A DNA stretch of 33,950 bases from assembly GCA_021297895.1 (NCBI GenBank), contig JAJTHN010000054.1, positions 1 to 33,950 on the forward strand, written 5' to 3'. Positions 1 through 7,170 of this stretch are shown here, one piece after another. Within the stretch, counting starts at the first letter, position 1. The number at the start of each line of letters is the position of its first letter. This DNA is from Phycisphaeraceae bacterium. GTDB taxonomy: Bacteria > Planctomycetota > Phycisphaerae > Phycisphaerales > UBA1924. Made by a program: the position numbers and the translations under genes. The notes beneath the pieces were generated by a model. It worked only from the letters and a program-made list of their open reading frames with translations, ran no database searches and had not been told where the DNA came from.

Positions 1-168
1 GATTCTCAGGTCCGCCTGATCGCCACCCCGAGCCCCTCGACCGCATCCCGCAGCTCCCGCCCGGAAACGCCGCTGCTCACAGCCCGCCCTTGAATCGCCC
101 GCAGGGATCGGCGTTGTGGGTTGTTCAGATGCTCCAAATGGTCTTTTGATCAAGTGGCCACATCAGAA
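1..168. other. Left edge, no supported gene
   Basis: I see no convincing gene here. A short minus-strand frame of about 40 codons ends with TGA near the left edge (its last residues read AIRRT), but it has no credible start, no ribosome site and no family resemblance I recognise. The stretch up to 355 is otherwise filled by two copies of a hairpin repeat, listed separately. Confidence 0.5.
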
Positions 169-232
169 GGCTCCTCCCCCGGTTCCCACCGGGGGAGGTG
201 CCGCGTCTTCGCGGCGGAGGGGGCGGGTGGGG
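169..232 (-). repeat. Dispersed hairpin repeat, copy A (inverted)
   Basis: Read on the minus strand this is a diverged copy of the element found at 273-330 and three times in 3253-3520. It holds a perfect 11-bp stem (CCTCCCCCGGT, 173-183, with ACCGGGGGAGG, 188-198) around a four-base loop. Directly beside it is a second perfect 6-bp hairpin (GCCGCG-TCTT-CGCGGC, 200-215). The paired hairpins recall REP/BIME-type intergenic elements, but I do not recognise this as a named family. It faces copy B, so the two form a larger inverted pair. Confidence 0.8.
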
Positions 233-272
233 TTCGCAGAAGCGCGGGGCATGATCCTCGCCACGCGTTTTC

Positions 273-330
273 CCCCTCCGGCTCGGGGACTCGCCACCTC
301 CCCCGTTGGGAAACGGGGGAGGACCTTGCA
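273..330 (+). repeat. Dispersed hairpin repeat, copy B
   Basis: This direct copy carries the block CCCCCTCCGGCTCG, then GACTCGCCACC, then a perfect 11-bp hairpin (CCTCCCCCGTT, 297-307, with AACGGGGGAGG, 312-322) around GGGA. Compared with copy A, stem pair 10 changes from G-C to T-A, with both sides changed together. That pattern indicates the folded form is maintained. It lies 26 bases past the 3' end of the minus-strand gene ending at 356, so it could act in that transcript's 3' region, though no T-tract follows on that strand. Confidence 0.8.
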
Positions 331-355
331 CTATCGAACTTCCGCCGCTATCGGC

Positions 356-1033
356 TCACGCGGCGAGCTTCACGACGCTCACCGAGCGTTCGCCGGCGCT
401 TCCGCCGATGACCACGGTGAAGATCGGGCTGTCCGGGCCGCGAACGGAGCCCCGCTGGCCGTAGATAATGTACTGCATGTTCGTGCTCCCGGCGGGCAGG
501 GTCTCATCGATGAACGTCTTGATCACCGAGCGGGTGCCGGTGGCGGTGCCGATGAACGAGAAGTTGCTTTCGGTGGCGAGCTTGCGGCGGATCAGGAAGG
601 TCGTGCCCTGGCCGCTGTTGGGCGCTCGGAAGGACAGGGTGAGAATGCCCGTTGCGGAGATTGTTGCGTTCAGATCCGTCGGCTGCACGGGCGGAGGCAG
701 AGGGGTGCGGGCCGATGGCGCGGGGATCTGGGCAAGTCCGTAGACGTTCGGGTTGTTCGTCGCCTCGGCGAAGAGGCGGATCTTCTGCACCGCATCGCTC
801 AATCGCGTGCGCATGAGCGAGGTGCTGACGCGCAGCGTCTCGGTGGCGGCCTTGCTTGCGGCGCGCGCCTTGACGGCGTTGTCGTTGCCGGTGCTGAAGC
901 CGTCGTTGGCGTCCTCAAGGGCCGTGACCTCGGCGACGGTGAGCCCGATCTGCGGCGCGATCGCCGACCAGATGCCGACCCTGGCGGTTGAGAACTCGTA
1001 CACATCAATGGGCTTGTTCGGAATCACACTCAT
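356..1033 (-). CDS. Fibronectin type III-like hypothetical protein
   Basis: This 225-aa protein has two parts. Residues 1-110 are alpha-helical and Ala-rich, followed by a Pro-rich linker (about 108-118). Residues 120-225 look like a fibronectin type III beta-sandwich that ends in a Gly-rich strand. I recall similar proteins of about 230 aa, usually starting MSVIP, in Planctomycetota and Verrucomicrobia; their function is unknown. No signal peptide or membrane segment is visible, so it is probably cytoplasmic or exported by an unrecognised route. Two ATGs lie six bases apart (1039 and 1033). I chose 1033 because GGAG sits 8 bases before it, whereas it almost touches the ATG at 1039. An AT-rich patch at 1177-1195 could hold the promoter. 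Family recall is from memory and unverified. Confidence 0.8.
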   Translation of the reverse strand: MSVIPNKPIDVYEFSTARVGIWSAIAPQIGLTVAEVTALEDANDGFSTGNDNAVKARAASKAATETLRVSTSLMRTRLSDAVQKIRLFAEATNNPNVYGLAQIPAPSARTPLPPPVQPTDLNATISATGILTLSFRAPNSGQGTTFLIRRKLATESNFSFIGTATGTRSVIKTFIDETLPAGSTNMQYIIYGQRGSVRGPDSPIFTVVIGGSAGERSVSVVKLAA

Positions 1034-1312
1034 GATCATGTCTCCGTGCTGCTGCTCGCCCCGCCGGTCCAACCGGTCGGTGCGCATCCTCCTGCATCCG
1101 GCGTTGGCACAGCGCCTCGGCCGTTGCACGGGAGACATCGGCCCGGCGCGGCCGCATCATCGTCGCGGCGCAGCGGATTGCAAATAAATTGTTGCGTTTG
1201 GTGCGTGTTCCCGGACACAACTCGACCTCCAAGGTCCGCGAACCCTGCCCCGCACGTGCCCTCCTGACCCGCCGATGCGCGGTCTTTGCCTCTTGCGATG
1301 CGCATCGGAGGG
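1034..1312. other. Intergenic leader with AT-rich patch
   Basis: No gene is seen between the start of the fibronectin-like gene and the minisatellite. The only notable feature is an AT-rich stretch at 1177-1195 (GCAAATAAATTG), unusual in such GC-rich DNA. It lies about 150 bases upstream of the minus-strand start at 1033 and may contain its promoter. I could not fit a convincing -35/-10 pair. Confidence 0.4.
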
Positions 1313-1627
1313 GCTCGTTTGCGCAAATGAGGAGCTCGTTTGCGCAAATGAGGAGCTCGTTTGCTCAAACGAGGAGCTCGTTTGCTCAAACGAGGAGCTC
1401 GTTTGCCCAAATGAGGAGCTCGTTTGCCCAAATGAGGAGCTCGTTTGCGATAACGAGGAGCTCGTTTGCTCAAACGAGGAGCTCGTTTGCGCAAGTGAGG
1501 ACCTCGTTTGCGCAAGTGAGGAGCTCGTTTGCGAGAACGAGGAGCTCATCTGCGCTCGTGAGAAGCCCGTTTGCGATGATGCGGGCCGCACTTGCGCTCA
1601 CGAGGGCCTCATGGGCGCACACGAGCA
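1313..1627. repeat. 21-bp minisatellite of nested palindromes
   Basis: Eleven well-kept 21-bp units run from 1313 to 1543, followed by about four decaying ones to 1627. Each unit joins the palindromes GAGCTC and TTTGCGCAAA (or a variant), so both strands read nearly alike. Neighbouring units are often identical in pairs (1 and 2, 3 and 4, 5 and 6), which points to recent 42-bp duplications. Because 21 is a multiple of three, several frames stay open on both strands and give heptads such as LVCANEE or SFAQTSS. Variable bases do not concentrate on third positions of any one frame, and no frame has a ribosome site, so I treat it as a DNA-level repeat. There are no spacers, so it is not CRISPR. 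Confidence 0.9.
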
Positions 1628-1650
1628 GCCCGCGCTCGCACACACGCCCC

Positions 1651-1707
1651 GCCCGTTCGCCCGTGTGCCATGCGCGACCCTCCGCCGGGCGTGCTCGACG
1701 CGCCGGT
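1651..1707 (-). repeat. Duplicated gene-start segment of the LRR gene
   Basis: This stretch matches 3121-3177 over about 57 bases with only a few differences, and weaker similarity continues to about 1735. The matched piece contains the LRR gene's ribosome site (GGAGGG), its ATG (here 1669-1671 on the minus strand) and its first codons. Here the frame reads MAHGRTG and stops after 20 residues, running into the minisatellite. It looks like the leftover start of a second copy of the gene, or a duplicated leader. The rest of the gene is absent. Confidence 0.75.
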
Positions 1708-1797
1708 CATTGTCAACGATCGTACCCGCCGCCGCCACCACGCCCTCACCGCATCCGTCGCGCGGACCCGCGCGCCAGCCGTGCGGCCGGGCGATGC

Positions 1798-3141
1798 TCA
1801 CTCTCGCTTGATCGTGATCCCCGGGAAACGGGCCCTGACTGCGGCGAGGCCTTCTTCGGTGACGCTGGTTTGCGAAAGCTTGAGCGTGGCGAGGTTCTTC
1901 AGGCCCGTATCCGCAGCGGCAAGAGCCTTGAGGCCGTCATCGGTGACGTTGTTGCCGTAGAGATTCAGCGAGGTCAGGTTCTTCGCGCCGGTGTCCGTGG
2001 CGGCAAGGGTCCTGATGCCGTCGGCGGTGACGCTGGTGTCCCAGAGGGTGAGAGCGGTCAGGTTCTTCAGGCCCGTATCCCGGGCGACAAGCGCCCTGAG
2101 CCCGTCGTCGGTGATGCCTTCGCCGTGAAGGGTGATCGCGGTCAGGTTCTTCAGGCCTGTATCCGCCGCGGCCAGGGCCTTGAGGCCGTCGTCGGTGACA
2201 CTGGTGCTCAGAAGTTGCAGCGTGGTCAGGTTCTTCAGGCCCGTGTCCGTCGCGGCAAGGGCCTTGAGGCCGTCGGTGGTGACGCTGCTGCCCGCAAGAT
2301 TGAGCGTCGTCAGGTTCTTCAGGCTCGTTTCCGCGGCGGCAAGGGCCTTGAGGCCGTTGTCGTCCACAGCGGTGTAATCGAGGGTGAGCGTGGACAGATT
2401 CCGCAGGCCCGTGTCCGCCGCGGCCAGCGCCCTCAGGTGGTCAACGGTAATGACGGCGTTCGAGAGCTCGAGCGTCGTCAAGTTCTTCAGGCCCGTGTCC
2501 GCCGCCGCCAGCGCCTTGAGGCCATCGGCGGTGACGCTGCTGACGTCGACATACAGCGTGGTCAGGTTCTTCAGGCCCGTGTCCGCGGCGGCCAGCGCCT
2601 TGAGGCCGTCATCGGTGACTTGGGCCTCGAAGAGGCCGAGCCAGATCAGGTTTTTGGGGCCCGAGTCCCTGTCGGCCAAGGCCTTGAGCGCTTCGAAGGT
2701 GACGCCGGTGCCCGAAAGGACGAGCGTGGTCAGGTTCTTCAGGCCCGTGTCCACGGCGACAATGGCCTTGAGCGCATCGACGGTGAACTCGCCGCCGAGC
2801 ATCAACTCCGTCCGCTCCATCAACCCCGGCACGCGCGGAAGGTGGCGTAACGCCGCCGCCGTCGGCGGGCTGTTGAAGGTCAGCACGCCCCTCTCCGCGT
2901 CGTACTCCGCGCACGCGTCGAACGCCGCGGCATCGCTGGCAAGTTCGGCCCGGCGCGCCGCGTCGTCCGCCCCCGCCGCGCCGCCGCCCGCCGGTGCCGC
3001 GGGCTCCTCCGCTCCCCGCGCCGCGGCGTGCGCGGTGCCCATCGCCAGCCCCGCCCCGCCGATGATCGCAACACCCGCGAGCATCACCACCGCCGCCGCG
3101 CGTGCAATGTCGCCCGCCATGCCCGTTCGCCCGTGTGTCAT
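1798..3141 (-). CDS. Secreted leucine-rich repeat protein
   Basis: This 447-aa protein starts with a hydrophobic stretch (residues 12-40, ending in AHAA), which fits a Sec signal peptide. An Ala/Gly/Pro-rich linker (41-68) and a short cap follow. Residues 119-426 are eleven consecutive 28-residue leucine-rich repeats of the form VTDDGLKALAAADTG / LKNLTTLxL, with a half repeat at the end. The pattern resembles RNI/cysteine-containing-type LRRs, which build a curved binding surface. The start is well supported: GGAGGG lies 6 bases before the ATG at 3141. The partner is unknown; a cell-surface or periplasmic binding role is inferred. Its repeats are very similar in DNA, so copy number may vary between strains. 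The translation start region is duplicated near 1651. Confidence 0.88.
   Translation of the reverse strand: MTHGRTGMAGDIARAAAVVMLAGVAIIGGAGLAMGTAHAAARGAEEPAAPAGGGAAGADDAARRAELASDAAAFDACAEYDAERGVLTFNSPPTAAALRHLPRVPGLMERTELMLGGEFTVDALKAIVAVDTGLKNLTTLVLSGTGVTFEALKALADRDSGPKNLIWLGLFEAQVTDDGLKALAAADTGLKNLTTLYVDVSSVTADGLKALAAADTGLKNLTTLELSNAVITVDHLRALAAADTGLRNLSTLTLDYTAVDDNGLKALAAAETSLKNLTTLNLAGSSVTTDGLKALAATDTGLKNLTTLQLLSTSVTDDGLKALAAADTGLKNLTAITLHGEGITDDGLRALVARDTGLKNLTALTLWDTSVTADGIRTLAATDTGAKNLTSLNLYGNNVTDDGLKALAAADTGLKNLATLKLSQTSVTEEGLAAVRARFPGITIKRE
1864..2787 (-). repeat. Eleven 84-bp intragenic tandem repeats
   Basis: The LRR part of the gene is a DNA tandem repeat: 11 units of exactly 84 bp, each coding one 28-residue LRR. 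The segment encoding GLKALAAADTGLKNLTTL is close to identical between many units. The varied part is the strand and loop after it (for example YVDVSS, ELSNAV, TLDYTA, NLAGSS). This contrast suggests expansion or gene conversion of a scaffold with diversification of the exposed positions. Confidence 0.9.
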
Positions 3142-3252
3142 GCGTGACCCTCCGCCGGGCGTGCTCGACGCGCCGGCCTTGTGTGATCATGGTACCCCGC
3201 GGCTTGGCATTGGAACTTTGGACGTTGAACTTTGAACTTTCGCCGCCCCCCC

Positions 3253-3520
3253 GCCCCCTCCGGCTCGCGGACTCGCCACCTCCCCCGGTAGGAACCGAGG
3301 GAGGATCTTTCTGATTTGAACTTTGAACTTTGAACTTTGAACTTTTCTTCCCCCCCCGCCCCCTCCGGCTCGAAGACTCGCCACCTCCCCCGGTAGGAAC
3401 CGAGGGAGGATCTTTCTGATTTGAACTTTGAACTTTGAACTTTGAACTTTGCTTCCCCCCCCGCCCCCTCCGGCTCGAAGACTCGCCACCTCCCCCGATC
3501 GGAACCGGGTGAGGAGCGTG
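3253..3520 (+). repeat. 105-bp tandem array with hairpins and 9-bp microsatellite
   Basis: Units begin at 3253, 3358 and 3463, exactly 105 bp apart; the third is partial. Each has the CCCCCTCCGGCTCG block, the hairpin of the dispersed element (3279-3304, 3384-3409, 3489-3514), and then a run of about four TTTGAACTT repeats. The stems of units 1 and 2 carry one C-A mismatch, and unit 3 has two mismatches. All five copies in the window keep a loop ending in GGA on the reading strand. A further TTGAACTTT run precedes the array at 3218-3240. No coding sequence is visible from 3142 to 3663 apart from the LRR gene's leader. Confidence 0.9.
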
Positions 3521-3663
3521 CTGATGCAGAGTTTCGCGGCTGGACTTTGGACGCCGAGCGCTCGCGCCCTGACCCTGTCCTCCCCACTTCTCTTCCTCCC
3601 CTCCCGCCCCTCTTCTTCGCGTCTTCGCGTCTTCGTGCGTGCCTTCCCTCTTCCGAACCGGGA

Positions 3664-3699
3664 CAAAAACAACGCCGGCCCCGCTTGCGCGGAGCCGGC
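3664..3699 (-). terminator. Rho-independent terminator of tRNA-Glu
   Basis: On the minus strand an 11-bp stem (GCCGGCTCCGC with GCGGGGCCGGC, one G-T pair, loop GCAA) is followed by a T-rich tail (TTGTTTTTG). It begins nine bases after the end of the tRNA, the expected place for its terminator. Confidence 0.88.
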
Positions 3700-3707
3700 T
3701 TTGTCAA

Positions 3708-3782
3708 TGACCCCAAGGGGATTCGAACCCCTGTTCCCAGGATGAGAACCTGGTGTCCTGGACCGGGCTAGACGATGGGGCC
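3708..3782 (-). tRNA. tRNA-Glu (anticodon CTC)
   Basis: The minus strand folds into a standard cloverleaf of 75 bases to the discriminator A. The acceptor stem GGCCCCA pairs with TGGGGTC (one G-T pair). The anticodon arm is CCAGG-TTCTCAT-CCTGG, giving anticodon CTC for GAG codons. The T arm CAGGGGTTCGAATCCCCT is canonical. CCA is not encoded, so it must be added by the CCA-adding enzyme. The gene stands alone, with a promoter at 3833-3860 and a terminator at 3664-3699. Confidence 0.95.
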
Positions 3783-3832
3783 AGTGTGAACCTCGATTTC
3801 GGTCTCGAGGGCCCAGGACGGTGTGAGGGGGG

Positions 3833-3860
3833 AGTTTAGGAGCCTCGCGGCCGTGGTCAA
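3833..3860 (-). promoter_or_regulatory. Sigma-70-like promoter for tRNA-Glu
   Basis: On the minus strand TTGACC (3855-3860) and TAAACT (3833-3838) are separated by 16 bases, matching the -35 and -10 consensus at 5/6 and 4/6. Transcription would start near 3826, about 44 bases before the mature tRNA. Confidence 0.6.
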
Positions 3861-4021
3861 TACCCTCGCGCGGGTTGAACCGTCCGCCGCGGGGCGGGGA
3901 TTGGCCGTCATCGCAACCCCGACCTACCTTTTTGCGTATTCCCTTCGCTGGTCCGCGATCGCCGCGGCCCGGTTCTGCTTTGCCCCATCTCTCGCCGACA
4001 CACTCCCATCGAGCCTTGACC

Positions 4022-4483
4022 ATGGAACTCATCACGCAAGCCGAAAAAGAGGCCATCGAGGCCCGGCTCCAGGCCCTGATCGACAACCGCGGCGTGATCT
4101 CCACGCGCATCGCCGAAGCGCGGGCGCTCGGTGACCTGAAGGAAAACGGCGACTACCACGCCGCGCGGGAGCAGCAGGGCATCGAAGAGGCCGAGATCCG
4201 CAGGTTGCAGGACCGCCTGCGGCAGTGCTCGATCGTCGATTCCAACCAGAAGGCCGACTTCGTGTTCATCGGCGCCACCGTGCGTATCCGCGAGTCCGGG
4301 AGCGATGAGGTCGAGCTGTTCCGCATTGTCGGCGAGCCCACGGGCACTGCGCCGGCCGACATCGTCGAGGTCACGGCCACCAGCCCGATGGGCGAGGCCC
4401 TGGTCAAGGCCCGCGCGGGCGAAGTCGTCACGGTCCGCACGCCGCGAGGGCCAAAGAAGTTCGAGGTCGTCGAAATCCTGTGA
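4022..4483 (+). CDS. greA: Transcription elongation factor GreA
   Basis: This 153-aa protein has normal GreA length and layout. It rescues backtracked RNA polymerase by stimulating cleavage of the transcript's 3' end. Residues 1-75 form the N-terminal coiled coil that enters the secondary channel. Its tip holds the acidic loop GDLKENGDYH (39-48), with the Asp and Glu that bind catalytic magnesium. Residues 80-153 are the FKBP-like C-terminal domain, including TSPMGEALVKARAGE and a final PRGPKKFEVVEIL. The ATG at 4022 gives the usual GreA start; frame-compatible codons upstream would add unrelated sequence. No clear ribosome site precedes it, and I found no convincing promoter in 3861-4021. 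The gene ends 102 bases before the FHA-ATPase gene. Confidence 0.96.
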   Translation: MELITQAEKEAIEARLQALIDNRGVISTRIAEARALGDLKENGDYHAAREQQGIEEAEIRRLQDRLRQCSIVDSNQKADFVFIGATVRIRESGSDEVELFRIVGEPTGTAPADIVEVTATSPMGEALVKARAGEVVTVRTPRGPKKFEVVEIL

Positions 4484-4585
4484 GTCCTTGGGCGTTCGGC
4501 GCTGCCGCGGCCGCCACGCCGCCCGCCGCAGCGTTCAGACCGCAACCGCCAGTTCCCACTCCTTGTCCGCACGGGGCCATCGTCG

Positions 4586-6223
4586 ATGCCAACGTACCAA
4601 CTCTCCTCCTCCGATGGCCGCGGCTACCTGTTCCCCATCGGCGGGACGCCGCTGACCATCGGCCGCAACAAGGACAATGTGCTGGTCCTCAACGATGAGG
4701 CCGCAAGCCGCTACCACTGCGTGCTGCTCCTGGATGAAGCGGGCAACCCGGCGCTCCGCGACCTGGGCTCGCGCAACGGCACGCGGCACAACAACGAGAA
4801 GATCTTCAACCAGACCGTCACCATCAACCCCGGCGACTCGGTCAAGATCGGCACCCACTCGTTCGTCATCGAGACCGAGGAGACCATCGGCGAAGTCCGC
4901 ACCAAGGCCAAGGGCAGGGCCGCCGCGAGCGAGGAATCCGGCCCCGCATCCGGCTGGCTGGGCGATATCTCAACGGTCATCACGAACCTGCCGCCCAAGG
5001 GCGAGGGCCTGGATGCGGTGACGCTGATCGACGCCGCGGGCAACGCTTCCGGAGCGCTGGGCGGGGAGAGCGAAGGACCGCGCGCGATGCGCATGATGCT
5101 GCTGCTGGCGGCCAAGAGCCGCTGCACCGACCTGCACCTTGAGCCCAAGCAGAACGTCTGGAGCCTGCGCATCCGCGTCGATGGGCAGATGGTCTCGGTG
5201 TGCGACTTCCCCGAGAAGGTCGGCCAGCTGGTGCTGGGCCTGGTCAAGACCGCGTGCCTCATGCGAATGGCCGCGGACTCGGCGGTGCAGGACGGACGCT
5301 TCGGCTGCAAGCTCAAGGACCGCCGGGTCGACTACCGCGTGTCCATCACACCGTCGGTGCACGGGCAGAAGCTGGTCATCCGCGTGCTGGATTCGGCGAT
5401 CGCCCCGCGATCTCTGACCGAGCTGGGCCTGCCGCCGTACATGTACGAGCGCGTCCGCAAGGTCTCGCAGAAGGAACAGGGCTTCGTGCTCGTCTGCGGG
5501 CCGACGGGATCGGGCAAGACCACAACGCTGTACAACGCTCTGCGCGAGATCGACCGCGAGACGACCAACGTCGTCACGATCGAGGACCCGGTCGAGTACC
5601 AGCTCGATAACACCACGCAGATTCCCTGCGACGAGAGCAAGGGCAACACCTTCTCGAACCTGCTTCGCTCCGTGCTGCGTCAGGACCCCGATGTCATCCT
5701 CGTCGGCGAGATCCGCGATGAGGAGACCGCCCGCACGGCCATGCAGGCCGCCATGACCGGCCACCTGGTCTTCTCGACGGTGCACTCCAAGGACTCGATC
5801 TCGGCCGTCTTCCGCCTGCTGGACCTGAAGGTTGAGCCGTTCCTGGTCGCAAGCTCGCTCGACCTTGTGCTGGCCCAGCGCCTGGTCCGCCAGCTCTGCG
5901 ACAACTGCAAGGCGCCGGTGCGCATCAAGCCCGGCGAGAGCACGAGGCTCGGCAAGTATCTCGAGGGCAAGAACGAGGTGTACGTCCCCGTGGGCTGCGC
6001 CGCGTGCCTGAAGACCGGCTACCGCGGCCGCAAGGCGATCTACGAGATGCTCGACTTCTCCGATGAGCTCCGCGACATCGTGCTCAAGGAGCCGAACATC
6101 ACGAGTATGAAGAAGGTCATCGAGAAGGGCCTGTTCACGACGCTGCAGCAGTCCGGCTGGGTGCTGGCGTCGCGCGGCATGACGGACCTTGAGGAAGTCG
6201 ACCGCGTGGCCGGCGGCCACTGA
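4586..6223 (+). CDS. FHA domain-GspE/PilB-type secretion ATPase
   Basis: This 545-aa protein fuses two modules. Residues 1-97 are a forkhead-associated domain with the expected phosphothreonine-binding signatures GRN (26-28), SRYH (41-44) and GSRNGT (61-66). After a linker (100-160) comes a hexameric type II secretion/type IV pilus assembly ATPase. It has LHLEP (183-187), Walker A GPTGSGKTT (305-313), the Asp box TIEDPVEY (331-338), Walker B ILVGEIRD (371-378), the His box GHLVFSTVHS (392-401) and a four-cysteine zinc site (C438, C441, C471, C474). The zinc site and full motor make it GspE/PilB-like rather than PilT-like. It should power pseudopilus or pilus assembly at the inner membrane, perhaps under Ser/Thr kinase control through the FHA domain (inference). 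It replaces the usual GspE N-terminal domain. No other secretion genes are nearby. Confidence 0.93.
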   Translation: MPTYQLSSSDGRGYLFPIGGTPLTIGRNKDNVLVLNDEAASRYHCVLLLDEAGNPALRDLGSRNGTRHNNEKIFNQTVTINPGDSVKIGTHSFVIETEETIGEVRTKAKGRAAASEESGPASGWLGDISTVITNLPPKGEGLDAVTLIDAAGNASGALGGESEGPRAMRMMLLLAAKSRCTDLHLEPKQNVWSLRIRVDGQMVSVCDFPEKVGQLVLGLVKTACLMRMAADSAVQDGRFGCKLKDRRVDYRVSITPSVHGQKLVIRVLDSAIAPRSLTELGLPPYMYERVRKVSQKEQGFVLVCGPTGSGKTTTLYNALREIDRETTNVVTIEDPVEYQLDNTTQIPCDESKGNTFSNLLRSVLRQDPDVILVGEIRDEETARTAMQAAMTGHLVFSTVHSKDSISAVFRLLDLKVEPFLVASSLDLVLAQRLVRQLCDNCKAPVRIKPGESTRLGKYLEGKNEVYVPVGCAACLKTGYRGRKAIYEMLDFSDELRDIVLKEPNITSMKKVIEKGLFTTLQQSGWVLASRGMTDLEEVDRVAGGH

Positions 6224-6288
6224 GGCCCGCGGCCGCGCTGCGATGCCGCGCGGTGCCGCCACGAGCACGCGGCCGGGGTGTTCGCGCC

Positions 6289-7149
6289 TCAGCCGAAGCG
6301 ACCGGTGACGTACTGCTCGGTCTCCGGGAGCCTGGGATTCTGGAACAGGTCCGCGGTTGCGCCGTACTCGACCAGCCGGCCGAGGTACATGAACGCGGTG
6401 TAGTTGCTCACCCGCGTGGCCTGCTGCATGTTGTGCGTGACGATGACCACGGTGATCCGCCCGGCGATCTCGCGGATGAACTCCTCGATCTTGATCGTGG
6501 CGATCGGATCGAGCGCTGAGCAGGGCTCATCCATCAGCAGGACCTCCGGCTCGGCCGCGATGGCCCGGGCGATGCACAGGCGCTGCTGCTGACCGCCGGA
6601 AAGCCCGAGCGCCGACTGGCGCAAGCGGTCCTTGACCTCGTCCCACAACGCCGCGGAGCGCAGCGCCCGCTCGCAGGTTTCCGCGAGCACCGAGCGGCGG
6701 CGCTCGCCGTCGATACGCAGGGCGTAGACGACGTTCTCGAAGATGCTCATCGGGAAGGGGTTGGACCGCTGGAAGACCATGCCGATGCGCTTGCGGATGT
6801 CGATGACATCGACGTTCGGCGCGTAGATCGATCGCCCGGAGAGGATCATGTCGCCTTCGATGCGGACGCTGTCGATCAGGTCGTTGAGGCGGTTGATCGA
6901 TCGAAGGAGCGTGGACTTGCCGCAGCCGGATGGCCCGATCAGCGCGGTCACGCGGCCCTTCGGGATGTTCATGCTCACGCGGTGGATCGCCTTGGACTGC
7001 CCGTAGAAGAGCGAGAAGTCCTGGACACGCAGGATGTGCTCCTCGCGCAGAAGGCTCGGGTGCAGTTCGGGCTCGTAGGGCGCTCCGGCGTTGACGGCCT
7101 CGGCGACCGAACGGCGGCGGGTGTTCTCGGGTGGTTCCTGGACGAGCAT
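6289..7149 (-). CDS. pstB: Phosphate ABC transporter ATP-binding protein PstB
   Basis: This 286-aa protein is the cytoplasmic ATPase of the high-affinity phosphate importer. It shows Walker [10 protein letters not shown] (72-80), Q-loop Gln127 in [13 protein letters not shown], the signature LSGGQQQR (183-190), Walker B VLLMDEP (203-209) and the H-loop His239. The sequence [10 protein letters not shown] and the end [11 protein letters not shown] are typical of PstB. Residues 1-35 are an extra N-terminal tail not needed for the fold. Its ATG is 21 bases after pstA, with GGAG six bases before it. It is the last gene of the operon; no phoU follows, and the next gene (ending 6223) is convergent. 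Confidence 0.97.
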   Translation of the reverse strand: MLVQEPPENTRRRSVAEAVNAGAPYEPELHPSLLREEHILRVQDFSLFYGQSKAIHRVSMNIPKGRVTALIGPSGCGKSTLLRSINRLNDLIDSVRIEGDMILSGRSIYAPNVDVIDIRKRIGMVFQRSNPFPMSIFENVVYALRIDGERRRSVLAETCERALRSAALWDEVKDRLRQSALGLSGGQQQRLCIARAIAAEPEVLLMDEPCSALDPIATIKIEEFIREIAGRITVVIVTHNMQQATRVSNYTAFMYLGRLVEYGATADLFQNPRLPETEQYVTGRFG

Positions 7150-7170
7150 CTCAGACTCCGAAGGGGCGGC

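Noticed and set aside
1-155. C-terminal fragment of a gene on the minus strand at the left edge
   Set aside because: The frame is about 40 codons with no recognised sequence or ribosome site; the evidence is too thin.
1313-1627. CRISPR array
   Set aside because: The direct repeats are contiguous with no unique spacers, and no cas genes are present.
1157-1811. Heptad-repeat frames on both strands (LVCANEE and SSFAQTS types)
   Set aside because: Several frames are equally open, variation is not concentrated in third positions of any frame, and none has a start signal. Kept as a finding only.
1189-2850. 553-codon plus-strand frame through the minisatellite and antisense to the LRR gene
   Set aside because: It spans two unrelated repeats, lacks a ribosome site and is antisense to a well-supported gene. 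It stays open because the repeat periods are multiples of three and GC is high.
6224-6288. Terminator between the FHA-ATPase and pstB genes
   Set aside because: GC-rich inverted sequence is present, but no T-tract and no good stem.
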